In this document: positions 18,601-26,699 of the stretch, one piece after another
Layout of the letters: each line of letters starts with the position of its first letter
Numbering within the stretch: position 1 is the first letter of the stretch
Assembly (NCBI RefSeq): GCF_000304475.1
Contig: NC_018944.1
Coordinates: forward strand, 248,001-312,000
Reading direction: 5' to 3'
Length of the DNA stretch: 64,000 nt
DNA from: Kazachstania africana CBS 2517
Taxonomy: Eukaryota; Ascomycota; Saccharomycetes; Saccharomycetales; Saccharomycetaceae
Notes under the pieces: model-generated
What the model was told of the DNA's origin: nothing
Databases searched by the model: none
What the model saw: only the letters and a program-made list of their open reading frames with translations
Position numbers and translations under genes: made by a program

Positions 18601-19745
18601 TTATTAATTATTGGTAATTTTATGATATCGAACTGAGTCATCAATCTACCTTCTGAAATCATTTGTACGTAGTATAAATTTGAACGATCATCCATCAGTA
18701 GCAATAAATCTGCATCATCTTCGTTGCCATCGGTTGTTTTGAGTATGCAAATGTGTTTCATGGCAGAATGATTGAATACGCTTTCTTCCTTGGAATGGTC
18801 GATGATTCTCGATTTCTTCAAATTTCTATCTGCAAAAGAATTTAACAAGATAACAGTCTGTAAAACACCAGTATTGTCAACATATGCCAACTCGTTGATC
18901 CCAACTATCACAATACCATTTGTAACAGGGATAAGTCTATGCCAATCCCAGGGTAATTCATTTAATCTTGCAATGACGATATGCGAAAGTGAAGTTTCAA
19001 AACCGTTGGTGTTACATTCCAGGGTAACGATAAGTAATTTTGTTGGTAGAGGGTGTAATTGTAAATTACCTACCCATGTAAGTTTCGGTTGGTATAATAT
19101 AGCCACAGTGGGCTTCGAATAATTATTTAAGAATTCAATATCGATGATGTTCTGAATGTCTTCATGTATCGTCTTGGCGCTGAGAATTGTACTTGGAAAT
19201 GTGACTCTACCATTGATATTAGCCCTAAATCGTTTTATCCTAGGCTCATACGTATCTTCATCTTCTTCTTCGCCTTCTTCATCATCGTCTTCCTCGTCTT
19301 CTTTCATTACAAATGGTAAAACTGCAATATTATCTTCATTGAACAATACGAGGCACCTGCTTGCAGGATCCAGCCTCAATTTTGATTCTCTAGTAAGTTC
19401 TGCCAACGATAGATCCTTAAACTTGTCCTCATAGTAATGTAAACTTACAGTTTCAATTGAATTGCTTTCAAGATCGAATTTCACAATTGAAATCTTAGCC
19501 ACCGCAGTGCATAGCAACAAATAGTCTAACGCGGCGTCCTGCCTTGGAAGCAATGCAATATCCGTTATCCTTCCGTCAAACTTGAACTCATTAGTCAAAA
19601 ACAGCAAACCATCAGCAGACACTTCATAAATCGATAAAATATTCGTCCTCACGGTGATTAACTCTTTATGCAAATCTGTGGTGAAATTACCAGTGACACT
19701 GTGTGACACCACAGTAGGTTCTAGCACATCATCGTAAACATTCAT
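15693..19745 (-). CDS. CFT1: mRNA cleavage and polyadenylation factor subunit Cft1 (CPSF160)
   Basis: This is a 1350-residue protein, close to S. cerevisiae Cft1 (1357). The start is set at the ATG giving MNVYDDVLEPTVVSHS, which matches Cft1; the frame is open nine codons further but only from a GTG. Residues 1-500 are the MMS1_N-type beta-propeller region, with a highly acidic insert (DEEDDDEEGEEEDEDTYE, near 150). The C-terminal third is the CPSF_A domain, ending in HFEAWRDLINIEYSLRSL. Cft1 is the scaffold of the polymerase module of CPF and contacts the poly(A) signal region of pre-mRNA. It is transcribed divergently from PRO1 over 254 bases, as in S. cerevisiae. Confidence 0.97.
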   Translation of the reverse strand: MNVYDDVLEPTVVSHSVTGNFTTDLHKELITVRTNILSIYEVSADGLLFLTNEFKFDGRITDIALLPRQDAALDYLLLCTAVAKISIVKFDLESNSIETVSLHYYEDKFKDLSLAELTRESKLRLDPASRCLVLFNEDNIAVLPFVMKEDEEDDDEEGEEEDEDTYEPRIKRFRANINGRVTFPSTILSAKTIHEDIQNIIDIEFLNNYSKPTVAILYQPKLTWVGNLQLHPLPTKLLIVTLECNTNGFETSLSHIVIARLNELPWDWHRLIPVTNGIVIVGINELAYVDNTGVLQTVILLNSFADRNLKKSRIIDHSKEESVFNHSAMKHICILKTTDGNEDDADLLLLMDDRSNLYYVQMISEGRLMTQFDIIKLPIINNIFINNLNPTSISRLDSSSSRVNLDLFFGFQSGDAFVCRLNNIKSAVETRKEHKDVLDYPSNADEYDEDGADLYGDDDLYSDEATSTQRANSKENGRSNMIETVEPFDIALLSSLNNIGPLTSLTSGKVSAVDQNNKGLSNPNNNELSIVATSGNGTGSHLTAVLPSVRPEIELALKFISITQIWNLKFKGKDKFLVTTDSTKSKSDIYEIDNNFALHREGRLRRDATTVSIAMFGSDKRIVQVTTNHLYLLDTTFRRLNTIKFDYEVVHVSVMDPYILITVSRGDIKVYELEQTQMKKLFKVDLPEILKEIVVTSGLILRSNMCNEFLQKSPEEEELLFTFVTADNQIIFFPKDHNDRVFQLNGVSDLKEKLFISTYQLPDEIIPDPSIKQVMINKLGHNFREEYLTILTYGGEIYQYKKSSTRHSRFYKNLYRNNLLITGAPNNAYAKGVSSIERIMHFVPNYNDYSVIFVTGSVPYIIIKEDDATSRVFRFANIPLVSMSGWGKKSVMCVDDIKNARVYTLDHKDIYYGNKFPLKSIKINTELEDYMTFNKITYHEKTQTYVIAYNKEIDYVAKAEDGELLVGYKQNVPHAKGFQSGLLLINPKSWNVIDKVEFEENSLVNDIRSMIIQIDSRTKRKREYIVAGFSAVGTEDLPPSGSFHLYDITAVVPEPGKPDTNYKFERFFKEEVRGSVTSVCEISGRFAISQSQKIMVRDAQEDGSVVPVAFLDIPIFVTDMKSFGNLMIISDAMHGFQFVGFDAEPYRMIQLGKSVSKFKTMSVEFLVNNGDIYFAVTDRDNILHVLKYAPDEPNSFSGQKLVHCSSFNLYADNSCMVLLAKNDEFNKVDDTNRTYQVVGGQTDGSMFKIVPLSEESYRRLYVIQQQIIDKETQLGGLNPRMERLSNQYLPLCHVMRPMLDFNVIRKFSAMPISKRQALAQKLGRNVHFEAWRDLINIEYSLRSLRDDTNI

Positions 19746-19999
19746 TGCACCACTGCTAAGCAAGTCCAACACGCAACACTCGATAGATTTGAGTACTCAC
19801 TTTGAGCTTCTTATATGTTCAATGTTATAAATATTCAGTTTCCACTTTCTCACATTGCACGGGATAAATAAATCAGTTTTCTTTTCTTTCCTCGATGAGC
19901 TTCGAGTGAAAAAAAAGACTAAGATGAAGATCCAATGGGCCAGTTTATACATCATTTATGGCTACATTAGGCTTTGTTGCATGCTAGATTGTGGTGAAG

Positions 20000-21277
20000 A
20001 TGACTGAGAAGAAGAAATATACTATTGTTATCAAATTGGGCTCGTCTTCTTTGGTGGACGAGAAGACGAAGGAGCCAAAATTGGCGATTATGTCACTGAT
20101 CGTGGAAACCGTGGTAAAGTTGAGACGGGAGGGTCACAGGGTGATTATTGTCTCTAGTGGTGGTATTGCTATTGGGCTACGGACGATGAACATGGATAAG
20201 AGACCAAAACGTCTCGCAGAGATTCAAGCTATTGCAGCTGTGGGTCAAGGTAGACTTATCGGTAGATGGGATCTTTTATTCTCTCAATTTGGTCAGAGAA
20301 TCGCCCAGATTCTTTTGACTAGAAACGATATCCTCGATTGGACCCAGTATAAGAACGCTCAGAACACTATCAATGAGTTATTAGATCTAGGTGTCGTTCC
20401 AATCGTTAATGAAAACGATACTTTATCAATCCGTGAGATTAAATTCGGTGATAATGATACATTATCAGCCATTACCTCAGCGCTTGTTGGTGCCGACTAC
20501 TTGGTTCTACTCACTGATGTGGACTGTCTATATACAGACAATCCAAGAACAAACCCAGACGCTAAACCAATAGTGATCGTTCCAGATTTATCTCAAGGTT
20601 TGCCAGGTGTAAATACTGCAAGCGGTTCGGGTTCTGACGTCGGTACAGGTGGTATGGCCACCAAATTAATTGCTGCAGACTTGGCTACGAATGCAGGTAC
20701 ACACACGATTATCATGAAAAGTACGGTTCCAGCAAATCTTTGTAAAGTTGTAGAGTACATGCAAAATCTCGATATGGATTCTAATTCTGCAAGAGATAAA
20801 TATAAAAGCTGTGACATATGGGACTTGCAACAACAGGAATTCGAAAGATTAATCAAATTAGATGTTCCACTTCACACTAAATTTATTGCTAATGACACCA
20901 AACATCATTTGAAAAACAGAGAATTCTGGATATTGCACGGCCTTGTCGCTAAAGGTTCCATCATTATCGATCAGGGCGCATATCTCGCTTTAACACGTAA
21001 GGATAAAGCTGGTTTATTACCAGCTGGTGTCATTGACGTCGAAGGATCATTCCATGATTTAGAATGTGTCGATATCAAAATTGGTAAAAGACTGCCAAAT
21101 AGAGAGCTAGACACATCAAGTCCTTTGAAAATTGTTGGAAGAGCTAGATGTAATTACACTAGTGTTGAAATTGCCAAGATAAAGGGCCTACAAAGTGATG
21201 AAATTGAAGATATTTTAGGCTATATTGACAGTGAATACATTGCACGTAGAGAAAATTTGGCTTTCCCTCCTCATTAA
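20000..21277 (+). CDS. PRO1: Glutamate 5-kinase (gamma-glutamyl kinase), first step of proline synthesis
   Basis: A 425-residue enzyme that phosphorylates L-glutamate to gamma-glutamyl phosphate in the cytoplasm. The start is the ATG at 20000 ([20 protein letters not shown]); the three codons before it have only GTG. The amino-acid kinase domain (residues 8-270) has [50 protein letters not shown] and [11 protein letters not shown]-terminal PUA domain (about 320-410) follows, as in Pro1 and bacterial ProB. Length and order match S. cerevisiae Pro1 (428). Confidence 0.97.
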   Translation: MTEKKKYTIVIKLGSSSLVDEKTKEPKLAIMSLIVETVVKLRREGHRVIIVSSGGIAIGLRTMNMDKRPKRLAEIQAIAAVGQGRLIGRWDLLFSQFGQRIAQILLTRNDILDWTQYKNAQNTINELLDLGVVPIVNENDTLSIREIKFGDNDTLSAITSALVGADYLVLLTDVDCLYTDNPRTNPDAKPIVIVPDLSQGLPGVNTASGSGSDVGTGGMATKLIAADLATNAGTHTIIMKSTVPANLCKVVEYMQNLDMDSNSARDKYKSCDIWDLQQQEFERLIKLDVPLHTKFIANDTKHHLKNREFWILHGLVAKGSIIIDQGAYLALTRKDKAGLLPAGVIDVEGSFHDLECVDIKIGKRLPNRELDTSSPLKIVGRARCNYTSVEIAKIKGLQSDEIEDILGYIDSEYIARRENLAFPPH

Positions 21278-21347
21278 TTACTTTATGAACCAATTTTATG
21301 ACTTGCTTAATATACAATGACTATATATTTTATACACATATGCTGTT

Positions 21348-22892
21348 TTAACCGAAAATCTGGATATCATCATTTTTAATTGCTTCACCCTCAACATCCA
21401 CTTCACTTTCAACTTCAGACTCATCTTCGTTAAAATTGATCTTTTGACCCAATAAACCGGCAAAGAATTCATCAATTTGTTGATCATCCCATTTGTAACC
21501 TCCATTAATTGGAGTTTCAAAATTAGCTATCGATTCTTGAATGGAGTAATTTAATTTTCTTCCCTTTGATGCCTTTGTATCGATGTTCTTCTTTAATTTG
21601 TTATTTTTTGAAGCTGTTGTTATGGTGATTGAGTTTGTAGTTGAATTTGAATTTGCTATTTTCTTTTCCACTAATTCATTCAATAATGTACGGTAAAAAT
21701 CTTCATCATCGAAAATATATGGATTTTCAGTTGTATCAATTGACATATTGTCTTTTTTTCTTGGATCGTAATTTTTTGGAATGTCTGCATCATCATCTTC
21801 ATCATTATTTTCTTCACTGACAGGTTGCTGTAATTTTGTTAATTTACCATTTTTCAAATCATTGGAGAAGTTCAATGGGACAACGTTTCTTCTATTCAAT
21901 CTTGTACGTTTATGGAGTCTTTGTGAATCTGCTAATTGATTTTCTACTTGGACATTAGCTGGCTGATTGATGGATTTAAATTTATTAGAGGATAATTGAG
22001 ACTTACCAGATGCCATTGAAATCTTGTTTGACCATTTATTGAGCACTGCAATTCTGTACTCCTTCAATTTTAAATCTAATGAATTTGTATCGGTTGTAAT
22101 GTCTTCGAAGGATCTCTTCTTCTTCTGCAGATCTTCATTTGGATCTTGATTTATATTGTCTTTAGCTTGGAATACAGTCCTGAAATCGATCAACTGATTG
22201 AGCACCTTATCTAATAACTTCTTATTTTCTTTTAATAACTTCTTGTTGTCATCTTTCATGTATAAGTTCCATGAGTCGGTTGTTAAAGGTAATGAATTTG
22301 AAGCGAGCAGAGCTTTTTGCACTTTTATTCTCAAGTCGATGATATTATCGAACAATTTGGTTTGGTTTAAAATGGCATAACCTTTCATAGCATCACGTTG
22401 AGTGGTGGAAGATAATTTTTTCATTGCTAGTTGTGTCTCTTGCTGAACAAGTCTAGACAGACGATCTCTTCTGGCCTGTTCGTCGTCATCATTATCCTCT
22501 CCCTCTTCCACACTCTCATCGGCACTCTCTTCCTCTTGCATTTCCTCATCTTCAGAGTCTGTTCTAAACGATACAGCATCACTGTCGTCATCGATATCCT
22601 CATCACTTTCGTCAGCTGCTGGTTCAGAGTTGTAAAGCTGGCCTCTAGACCCTTTGACACCGCCATATTTGGCATCAGTGACATCCAAAGCAACTTCTTT
22701 TCTCAATTTTGACTTCTCCACCTTCAAATAATGCGCTTTCTTCAGCTCATCGTTATCTTCATCACCACTTCCCTCATCATCGCTTGACTCCGCTCTATTA
22801 TTCTTGAAATCCGTGTCTTCAATATCGTAATCCTCGACTGCTGGCTTGTTAGCCAACTCGGATATCTGCTCTCCCAAAGACTTAGCCATCAT
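21348..22892 (-). CDS. BFR2: 90S pre-ribosome factor Bfr2 (AATF/Che-1 family)
   Basis: A 514-residue nucleolar protein of the TRAUB/AATF family. It has long acidic tracts in the first 150 residues (SDDEGSGDEDNDELKKAHY, DESDEDIDDDSD), the family stretch RDAMKGYAILNQTKLFDNII, and the C-terminal TRAUB block with ASKGRKLNYSIQESIANFET and WDDQQIDEFFAGLLGQKINF. The tail KNDDIQIFG is identical to that of S. cerevisiae Bfr2 (534 residues). Bfr2 works in the early small-subunit processome with Enp2 and Lcp5. Two adjacent ATGs open the frame (MMAK). PAC and RRPE boxes directly upstream place it in the ribosome-biogenesis regulon. Confidence 0.96.
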   Translation of the reverse strand: MMAKSLGEQISELANKPAVEDYDIEDTDFKNNRAESSDDEGSGDEDNDELKKAHYLKVEKSKLRKEVALDVTDAKYGGVKGSRGQLYNSEPAADESDEDIDDDSDAVSFRTDSEDEEMQEEESADESVEEGEDNDDDEQARRDRLSRLVQQETQLAMKKLSSTTQRDAMKGYAILNQTKLFDNIIDLRIKVQKALLASNSLPLTTDSWNLYMKDDNKKLLKENKKLLDKVLNQLIDFRTVFQAKDNINQDPNEDLQKKKRSFEDITTDTNSLDLKLKEYRIAVLNKWSNKISMASGKSQLSSNKFKSINQPANVQVENQLADSQRLHKRTRLNRRNVVPLNFSNDLKNGKLTKLQQPVSEENNDEDDDADIPKNYDPRKKDNMSIDTTENPYIFDDEDFYRTLLNELVEKKIANSNSTTNSITITTASKNNKLKKNIDTKASKGRKLNYSIQESIANFETPINGGYKWDDQQIDEFFAGLLGQKINFNEDESEVESEVDVEGEAIKNDDIQIFG

Positions 22893-22935
22893 ATAACTAC
22901 TCCTTTCACGGTCTCTCTTGATACTATCTTCTCAT

Positions 22936-22946
22936 TGAAAATTTTT
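22936..22946 (+). promoter_or_regulatory. RRPE box upstream of BFR2
   Basis: TGAAAATTTTT is an exact ribosomal-RNA-processing element, 44-54 bases before BFR2. Stb3 binds this motif in S. cerevisiae. Confidence 0.75.
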
Positions 22947-22969
22947 CAAACTCTCTGTTTTTCATTTAG

Positions 22970-22977
22970 CTCATCGC
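22970..22977 (-). promoter_or_regulatory. PAC box upstream of BFR2
   Basis: CTCATCGC (GCGATGAG on the coding strand) is the exact PAC motif, 78 bases before BFR2 and 24 bases beyond the RRPE. PAC is bound by the Dot6/Tod6 repressors and is paired with RRPE in ribosome-biogenesis promoters. Confidence 0.8.
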
Positions 22978-23048
22978 CTTTTTCTCATGTAAGAGAGAAA
23001 GAACCGAGCCGAAAAAAGTAACTATTACCGTTTATAGACACATAATTT

Positions 23049-23058
23049 CCTATATAGG
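23049..23058. promoter_or_regulatory. CArG / Mcm1-like box between BFR2 and ATP5
   Basis: CCTATATAGG is a perfect CC(A/T)6GG box centred in the 14-base palindrome TTCCTATATAGGAA. It fits the Mcm1 MADS-box consensus. The centre could instead be read as a TATA element. Confidence 0.45.
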
Positions 23059-23233
23059 AAGGTAATACTACAAAACGTCGCAATTTGGAGCCAATTCATC
23101 AACCATACTATTAAAAGTAACCATCAGGATGCCAAATATGTACCGCACGGTCCTCAGGAGTGGCTCTGTGAAGGTCTTCCATTGCGCAGGCCAATAAGAT
23201 TCACTAAAATTGGTGATGATTCCCGTCGCTTTC

Positions 23234-23241
23234 TATATAAA
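23234..23241 (+). promoter_or_regulatory. TATA box of ATP5
   Basis: TATATAAA lies 79 bases before the ATP5 ATG. With the usual yeast TATA-to-start distance, transcription would begin close to the ATG and skip the out-of-frame ATG at 23216. Confidence 0.55.
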
Positions 23242-23312
23242 AAGAGAGCAGAAGAGGGAGAAAAAGATGAGTGGTGCAGTGAAGCTGCGGTACGGTCAAC
23301 TAGTCTTGGAGG

Positions 23313-23927
23313 ATGTTGAGAGTGTCAGTGAAGCGTGTGTTCCATTCGGTGGGCCCCAGGCTATCGCAAATGCAAGGTGTCGAGAATACGTACGCTAAAT
23401 CGTTGTTCAACGTAGTGAAAACGAATAGTGCCCAGTTACAGTCAGTGTCAAAATCGCTCTTAGGGCTGAATGAATTGGTGTCTAAAGATGAGAAGTTACA
23501 TTCTGTGTTCGATAATCCGTCTCTTTCGCTGGACGACAGAGTTGCTGTAGTGAACGCAATAGTGGAGACTCAACCACAATTAAACCCTAATATTGTTAAT
23601 TTCCTCAAAGTAATTGCTGAGAATAATAGACTGTATATGTTGACTGACATAGTGTCCAGTTTCCAGAAAATGAATGACGATTTTAACGGGATTGTCAATG
23701 CTACGGTGACCACGATAGAACCACTAGATAGTAAATCGTTAAAGAGACTCGAGAAAGCAATCACCCAATCTAAATTTATTGGCCCCAATAACGCTTTAAA
23801 GTTACGGAATACCGTCAACCCTGATATTAAGGGAGGGTTGGTGCTGGAAATCGACGAGAAAACAGTGGATCTAAGTGTAGCGTCAAAGATTCAAAAATTG
23901 AATAAATTATTAAATGAAGATATTTAA
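23313..23927 (+). CDS. ATP5: Mitochondrial F1Fo ATP synthase OSCP subunit
   Basis: A 204-residue precursor (S. cerevisiae Atp5: 212). The N-terminus MLRVSVKRVFHSVGPRLSQM is basic and free of acidic residues, as a mitochondrial presequence should be. The OSCP/delta fold follows: GVENTYAKSLFNVV, LSLDDRVAVVNAIVE, NFLKVIAENNRLYMLTDIV, and the conserved C-terminus NPDIKGGLVLEIDEKTVDLS then SKIQKLNKLL. OSCP joins the F1 head to the peripheral stalk in the inner membrane. Its last 101 coding bases overlap the convergent MHR1 frame. Confidence 0.96.
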   Translation: MLRVSVKRVFHSVGPRLSQMQGVENTYAKSLFNVVKTNSAQLQSVSKSLLGLNELVSKDEKLHSVFDNPSLSLDDRVAVVNAIVETQPQLNPNIVNFLKVIAENNRLYMLTDIVSSFQKMNDDFNGIVNATVTTIEPLDSKSLKRLEKAITQSKFIGPNNALKLRNTVNPDIKGGLVLEIDEKTVDLSVASKIQKLNKLLNEDI

Positions 23928-24540
23928 CTATATATATATATATATACATGAGCTTTTTTTTATTTACTAAGCTTTTAAGAGTGTATTCACTAATTTCTTT
24001 AATCAAATTACTCTCTTCTCTGGAATTGTTGCAGTTCTTAGGGATGAAATTGTGTTTTACCTGTGGTAAACAGTCCCACCAGGTCTCTTTCTCTCCCATT
24101 CTCCAGTTATCTCCCCAATAAATACTCATTTCATCATCAGTATCCTTCAGCGCACACTCTTCCAAGTTTAAAATGGACTCTCTCAGGTCTGCCACAGTCT
24201 CTTGTGCATATATAGGACGATACAGACCACTGTACCACACATTACCTCGTTTAGACATCACGTCTCTCAAATACCTTAATCTCACCAAGTTTTGGTACAG
24301 TTTAACCACTCTATCGTAGTCGTTACAATTCACCAAACACATCAACTTCCACAGATCCCTTCTCTTCGACGGCAACGGATTGTTCCAGCTCGTTCTGGGG
24401 AAGCATTTACCAATATTGTACTGCGATATCGTGGGCACCTGTGTATACACAGTCGATCCGAGCTCCAAATTACGATATATATACACCTGTGGTGCAAAAT
24501 TGTGCGTCTTTAACCATTTGGCAGTACGAAACTTGTTCAT
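23827..24540 (-). CDS. MHR1: Mhr1: mitochondrial recombination protein / mitoribosome large-subunit protein, with novel C-terminal tail
   Basis: A 237-residue protein starting at ATG 24540 (MNKFRTAKWLK); four codons further upstream only a TTG is available. Family landmarks are APQVYIYRNLE, WNNPLPSKRRDLWKLMCLVN, LYQNLVRLRYLRDV and VWYSGLYRPIYAQETVADL. Mhr1 takes part in mitochondrial DNA recombination and replication and is also a large mitoribosomal subunit (mL67). After REESNLIKEI the conserved part ends. The frame continues for about 60 residues through a TA repeat (MYIYIYIV) and then antisense through the end of ATP5, stopping at 23827. No in-frame stop occurs earlier. In S. cerevisiae SUR2 lies between ATP5 and MHR1; it is missing here. 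Confidence 0.9.
   Translation of the reverse strand: MNKFRTAKWLKTHNFAPQVYIYRNLELGSTVYTQVPTISQYNIGKCFPRTSWNNPLPSKRRDLWKLMCLVNCNDYDRVVKLYQNLVRLRYLRDVMSKRGNVWYSGLYRPIYAQETVADLRESILNLEECALKDTDDEMSIYWGDNWRMGEKETWWDCLPQVKHNFIPKNCNNSREESNLIKEISEYTLKSLVNKKKLMYIYIYIVKYLHLIIYSIFESLTLHLDPLFSRRFPAPTLP
23929..23946. repeat. (TA)9 microsatellite in the MHR1 tail / ATP5 3' side
   Basis: A perfect TA repeat directly after the ATP5 stop codon, inside the MHR1 reading frame on the other strand. A change in repeat number would shift the MHR1 frame. Confidence 0.9.
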
Positions 24541-24716
24541 TTCATTAACCAAATAACACTCAGTGTCCTTATTGCTTTCACTGTAGCCTTCGTTTGTCCC
24601 GCATATTAATTAGATATACATATATATTTTTTTACTTCTCGAAAGATATAAGAGATACTACAGTAGTGATAGTTAATTCAAGACGCAACAAATAAAAAGA
24701 ACTCTCTCCGTGTGGT

Positions 24717-26522
24717 ATGAATTCAACTGCTCATAGTACAAAACAGTTCTACTTGCCCATAGGGCTGACTGCTTTCCAGAAAGATCTGGTGGAAATTTTA
24801 CTAAATTTGCATAAACATTCATTCGAATCTGAATTGCAAAACACTGACATTGTGAAAAATGAACAGACTTACCCACAACTTTCCACTAAACAATTGAATT
24901 ACATGTTTGACTCGCATATTAGGTCGATTGCTAATCATCCATTTCTTTTGGTCGATCATTACATGCCAGGTCAGTTTCTAAAATTAGAGTCCACGGAAAA
25001 TTTGGTTAATGCCTCTTTAAAATTACAAATCCTCCAGAAACTGTTACTCTGTCTCGTGGATAAAAGTCATAAGGATAACAGTAAATTTTTAAAACTAGTT
25101 ATCATTGCTCATAGCGTCAAGGAATTGGATCTAATAGAAGGACTGCTGCTTGGTTCGAAATTCAAAATTAAAAGACTATCAGGTACATCCTTGCATGATG
25201 AGAAGCACAAGTTCCCAAAAATTCTGCCCACTCCTTCGAACAACTCGCCAACTTCTTCTTCACCTTCTTTATCATCATCTAATTCTTATACCGGCTATCC
25301 GAAAGATGATTACGATTATTCCATTAGAAGGCAGTTGAAAAGACAGAGGACTCAGGCCCTGAAATCTGAAAATTGGATCTTTTTAACGACTACAACACAT
25401 TTAACGAACGACAATACACTGCTCTCCAATTATACCCCACTGGATCTGGTTATAAGTTTCGATCCATTTAATTTGCCGGTTTTTCAACAAGGTATAGTCC
25501 CCACTATAAAATTACTAGTTAAAGATTCCCCAGATCATTATATCTTAAATCACGGGCTAGGCGATGTTGTAGATCATGATCTGAAGTATAAGAATATGGT
25601 TAAGTCAATTTCACATTTTTTACAAAATAGAAATATCGATAATAATACAAATAATATTGATTATAATGCGTTTATTGATGCTATACTAAATGAAGATACC
25701 ACTTTTCAATTACCTGATATCAAACTATCCAGAGAAAATAAAGATGTTTCAATATATATGACTCCTAAGTTCGAAGAAAAAGTACTTCTGGAACTAGACT
25801 GGAAATCCTACCAAACTGAGCTAATGAAATTGACGATGAACAGATTGAATACATTAACGTCGATTTCAAATGAGAATGAATCTGCCATATTGAATGAAAG
25901 ATCTATTGAAACTGAAAGACAAAATAACATCGATAGATTGAAAGGGGAAACTGGAGCTATGTTCAAGCAATTCCAAGATAATGAGAAAGTATCTAATGAG
26001 GCTGAAAAGAAATTGGAGAGAATAACGACAGAACAAACTAAGTTAGAAGAAAAACTAACCAAATTACGTGAGAAGAAGGCTAATCTTGAAGAGCTTTTAT
26101 CATCCCCGGAAGATAAATCAACAGCTTTTGAATTGTTGCAAAAGGAACTACAAGGGCAGCTCTCTCGGTTACACGAAATTAACGAACAGCGGTCGAAAGA
26201 ATGTGAAGGCTTGAGAAATCTGTACCAAATGAAATCTACTTCTGCAGCTACAAAATCTGCAGAATTAGATGCCACTAAAAAATTGCTTGAAGAATCGCAA
26301 AAGAGCAAAGCAAAGCCCTCATTGACCTTAGAATCAACTCTACTGACTGAAGCACAGCTATCCAGAGAATTAGAATCGATACGGTCCCAAAATAGATTTT
26401 TGAACAATTATATCAGCAAGATGACTTCGGATTATGATCTGACTAACACTTCGTCGACTGCTTCCGTTGAAAGATCCAGGATAAGATCTACGAGATCGTC
26501 CACCCCATCATACACTGGCTAA
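24717..26522 (+). CDS. HDA2: HDA1 histone deacetylase complex subunit 2
   Basis: A 601-residue protein (S. cerevisiae Hda2: 674). The N-terminal half is the Hda2/Hda3 DNA-binding region with a helicase-like fold that lacks ATPase motifs: FYLPIGLTAFQKDLVEILL, SIANHPFLLVDHYMPGQF, LQILQKLLLCLVDKSH and TPLDLVISFDPFNLP. The C-terminal half (about 360-580) is a long coiled coil rich in Glu, Lys and Leu. Hda2 and Hda3 form a heterodimer that supports the Hda1 deacetylase acting on H3 and H2B. A Ser-rich linker separates parts of the first domain. Divergent from MHR1 with 176 bases between starts, as in S. cerevisiae. Confidence 0.92.
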   Translation: MNSTAHSTKQFYLPIGLTAFQKDLVEILLNLHKHSFESELQNTDIVKNEQTYPQLSTKQLNYMFDSHIRSIANHPFLLVDHYMPGQFLKLESTENLVNASLKLQILQKLLLCLVDKSHKDNSKFLKLVIIAHSVKELDLIEGLLLGSKFKIKRLSGTSLHDEKHKFPKILPTPSNNSPTSSSPSLSSSNSYTGYPKDDYDYSIRRQLKRQRTQALKSENWIFLTTTTHLTNDNTLLSNYTPLDLVISFDPFNLPVFQQGIVPTIKLLVKDSPDHYILNHGLGDVVDHDLKYKNMVKSISHFLQNRNIDNNTNNIDYNAFIDAILNEDTTFQLPDIKLSRENKDVSIYMTPKFEEKVLLELDWKSYQTELMKLTMNRLNTLTSISNENESAILNERSIETERQNNIDRLKGETGAMFKQFQDNEKVSNEAEKKLERITTEQTKLEEKLTKLREKKANLEELLSSPEDKSTAFELLQKELQGQLSRLHEINEQRSKECEGLRNLYQMKSTSAATKSAELDATKKLLEESQKSKAKPSLTLESTLLTEAQLSRELESIRSQNRFLNNYISKMTSDYDLTNTSSTASVERSRIRSTRSSTPSYTG

Positions 26523-26699
26523 TATATATCTCTATATAAAAGATACATTTTTAGATGTTAGAAGCAGTAATTGACTTTTTACGTACTGAAATTTCGGTTC
26601 TTTAACATCCGAGACTAATAAAGTTCGACTACTTTTGTTGTGAAAAAATACAAAGTAACGTCTCAAATGAAATTGCAATTGAAGCTTTAAGCGGTAGCA

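Larger units (their letters stand above)
22893..23312. promoter_or_regulatory. Divergent BFR2/ATP5 promoter
   Basis: 420 bases without a gene of their own. From left to right: RRPE and PAC (BFR2 side), a perfect palindrome with a CArG/Mcm1-like core, a CCAAT box at 23191-23195 (the Hap2/3/4/5 motif, apt for ATP5), and a TATA box for ATP5. Confidence 0.7.

Noticed and set aside
25808..26407. 199-codon frame opposite HDA2
   Set aside because: Antisense shadow of the HDA2 coiled coil, with the same Ser/Phe/Leu-rich composition.
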